A DNA stretch of 16,042 bases, from contig JBBQPM010000158.1 of NCBI GenBank assembly GCA_038217425.1, positions 1 to 16,042 on the forward strand. Reading direction: 5' to 3'. Below, in pieces: positions 16,001 through 16,042 of this stretch. Within the stretch, counting starts at the first letter, position 1. Each line of letters starts with the position of its first letter. Below the pieces are notes generated by a model. That model did not search any database. It worked only from the letters and a program-made list of their open reading frames with translations, and was not told the origin of the DNA. The DNA is from JAIEPT01 sp038217425. Lineage in GTDB: Bacteria > Planctomycetota > Planctomycetia > Gemmatales > Gemmataceae. The position numbers were made by a program, and so were the translations under genes.

Positions 16001-16042
16001 CTTCGTAGGGTTTCATGTCCTTCTTGGTGATGCGAATGCCGT
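13017..16042 (+). CDS. exported PcRGLX/YetA-like (RIFT-barrel, alpha/alpha-toroid) protein, 3' end off-window
   Basis: An open frame of 1008 codons runs off the right edge. After a hydrophobic export signal (about 28-43, MVVLALCMIETRAA), the RIFT-barrel start VAWPVTTGVPFPRGKL (58-73) is typical of the PcRGLX/YetA exo-rhamnogalacturonan lyase family. A beta-rich middle follows, then a Trp/Tyr/His-rich helical toroid from about 480 (DFGDYGWWLFGAGPH, then HTYQRETQTWWNYL, then FNSGSRHQ) to about 890. It probably acts outside the cytoplasm on pectin-like or other acidic polysaccharide; the substrate is inferred. No good Shine-Dalgarno was found. ATG 13017 is used, but 13005, 13065 and 13101 are in frame. 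A palindromic repeat lies inside the signal region. From about 15730 codon use becomes less biased, and the last 116 bases overlap an opposite-strand gene end, so the true stop may be disturbed. Confidence 0.8.
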   Translation, partial: MRRFILAKALGRRSLGMRTPGIAIPGLSMVVLALCMIETRAATRVDLVLNEVQERSVAWPVTTGVPFPRGKLTSPTQCRLVDDQGKEHPLQAKVAATWDGPKGSVRWLTIDFIAAPGRKFALEFGADVKPAKFKSRIFVDQRGVLRVSTGAISMDFPKTGMCPADIQVSGSPASKGVLTSILSNDGKADTSNSKRQIVVEAAGPVRACIRVDSTLNDRGGNPALGCRVRYHFYNQLHLVKVVHEIQFLNSTKDKQWQAIDFVLDIAGREEDRMSSEVDSSAEPGNQILPASHSYQATYRHYGNPECRGGVGWETASPKEQKLERVGEWMRVRRGLFPPVTGSMRWFWQQFPVEWQGKDNRLTLRLWSPRGGDLDFGVDGIRKFMGEAGEKYLLDWKGVRKPQTPIENFFYFAGRDALKRGDADGKGINKHHEFYLHFGRLTDVKDGQEYGRLVAEPPIALASGKWNADTDVMGPIAARPNDSPYEAIVDRIFDLGRKAQDDFGDYGWWLFGAGPHYSYQWDAKTGKHYADPRRFDYHTYQRETQTWWNYLRSGERKFFDWCLPAENHWVDIAVCHQPTTFFTEYQGGEIKPATLPWAKGDWAIDSTVHYLRHHDTGEAWLRGQSQFWATYHRTLETTTLAYFLTGDERFNDIVEYWRTYYGDLAGKTSDSKDFQPWHKAQAWCQPTPAGKKAKTWAEMIRDYAPFNSGSRHQLTLFFNLSTLYEHTWDPKIKQALDEYADAFLDSQSKIGVWRSQDNGEPIRAAAPIMAHYWVPALWRYHRATNDPRMPGILTKYFDACLGADPYLENVGVYSNNHIGYAYAHTKDPRHLRAALAELEFLKPNALPLAKPEDLGERLYNPYASIRSFAGTPRLIWALEEAKRTGVKIPPPPLMHPQRAPIAWKVDLKGVARYVFRSDKELAMYDPRSDIDPLAKIETIPYASALQPIDRTLPNFTVYEQRVTLRRAAGLDLPTSRLFWSNQDVVLGQRRRAFQAGFVGFHVLLGDANA
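13042..13094. repeat. four-unit CCCTGGG/CCCAGGG palindromic repeat inside a signal-peptide region
   Basis: The units CCCTGGG (13042), CCCTGGG (13057), CCCAGGG (13073) and CCCTGGG (13088) are spaced 15-16 bases apart. CCCAGGGAT (13073-13081) and ATCCCTGGG (13086-13094) form a perfect 9-bp hairpin with a 4-base loop. Units 2 and 3 also pair. The element encodes Arg/Gly/Pro-rich residues between MRRFILAK and the hydrophobic core, unusual for a signal peptide. This suggests a REP-like element inserted in frame, or a true start further downstream. Confidence 0.55.
15927..16042 (-). CDS. C-terminal end of an unrecognised gene, 5' part off-window
   Basis: About 37 codons enter from the right edge on the minus strand and stop at TAA (15927-15929). 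The peptide has the pattern GIRITKKDMKPYEARLERS followed by TLPKYDILIRPKQPR. Its codons favour G or C in third position more strongly than the plus-strand frame over the same bases, so this strand looks the more gene-like here. No family is recognised. It converges on, and overlaps, the open frame of the PcRGLX-like gene. Confidence 0.45.
   Translation of the reverse strand, partial: GIRITKKDMKPYEARLERSTTLPKYDILIRPKQPRCG

Overview
This is about 16 kb of moderately GC-rich bacterial chromosome. It most likely comes from a planctomycete. The best taxonomic clue is the gene at 10432-12021, an outer-membrane beta-barrel protein that reads like the planctomycete BBP7 family. The large secreted RIFT-barrel/toroid protein at the right end and the long multi-PAS CheR-kinase fit the same phylum. 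No rRNA, tRNA, CRISPR array, transposase or phage gene was seen.

Layout. (1) 1-340 holds no convincing protein gene. It has a run of nested hairpins ending in a strong intrinsic terminator (202-239), possibly a small structured RNA, then a 20-bp-period direct repeat. (2) 341-7476 is a co-oriented signalling block. It holds a CheR-PAS-histidine kinase whose 5' end looks cut off, a NarL-type response regulator, a receiver-ANTAR regulator, a degenerate receiver overlapping a BON-domain gene by 4 bases, a receiver fused to an unrecognised C-terminal domain, and a small cysteine-rich zinc-ribbon protein. (3) 7561-10045, minus strand, carries a DUF421/YetF-type membrane protein and a SNF2-family helicase-like ATPase. 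(4) 10046-10431 is a divergent intergenic region with inverted repeats. (5) 10432-12021 is the BBP7 protein, followed by a perfect 16-bp hairpin terminator. (6) 12221-12892, minus, is an AlkD-like DNA alkylation repair protein. (7) 13017 to the right edge is a large exported protein resembling the PcRGLX/YetA rhamnogalacturonan lyase family, with a palindromic repeat inside its signal-peptide region. The end of an opposite-strand gene overlaps its last 116 bases.

How the parts may work together. The kinase (HisKA_3/HATPase) and the NarL-type regulator 60 bases downstream form a textbook pair. The following genes add three more receiver or pseudo-receiver proteins, one with an RNA-binding ANTAR output, plus BON and zinc-ribbon proteins. 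This suggests a branched stress or envelope-sensing relay acting at both transcription initiation and antitermination. That is inference from gene order. The block is the best candidate for an undescribed system here, especially the pseudo-receiver/BON pair and the receiver fused to an unknown domain that has its own internal ribosome-binding site. The right half looks like ordinary planctomycete chromosome (surface protein, DNA repair, polysaccharide degradation).
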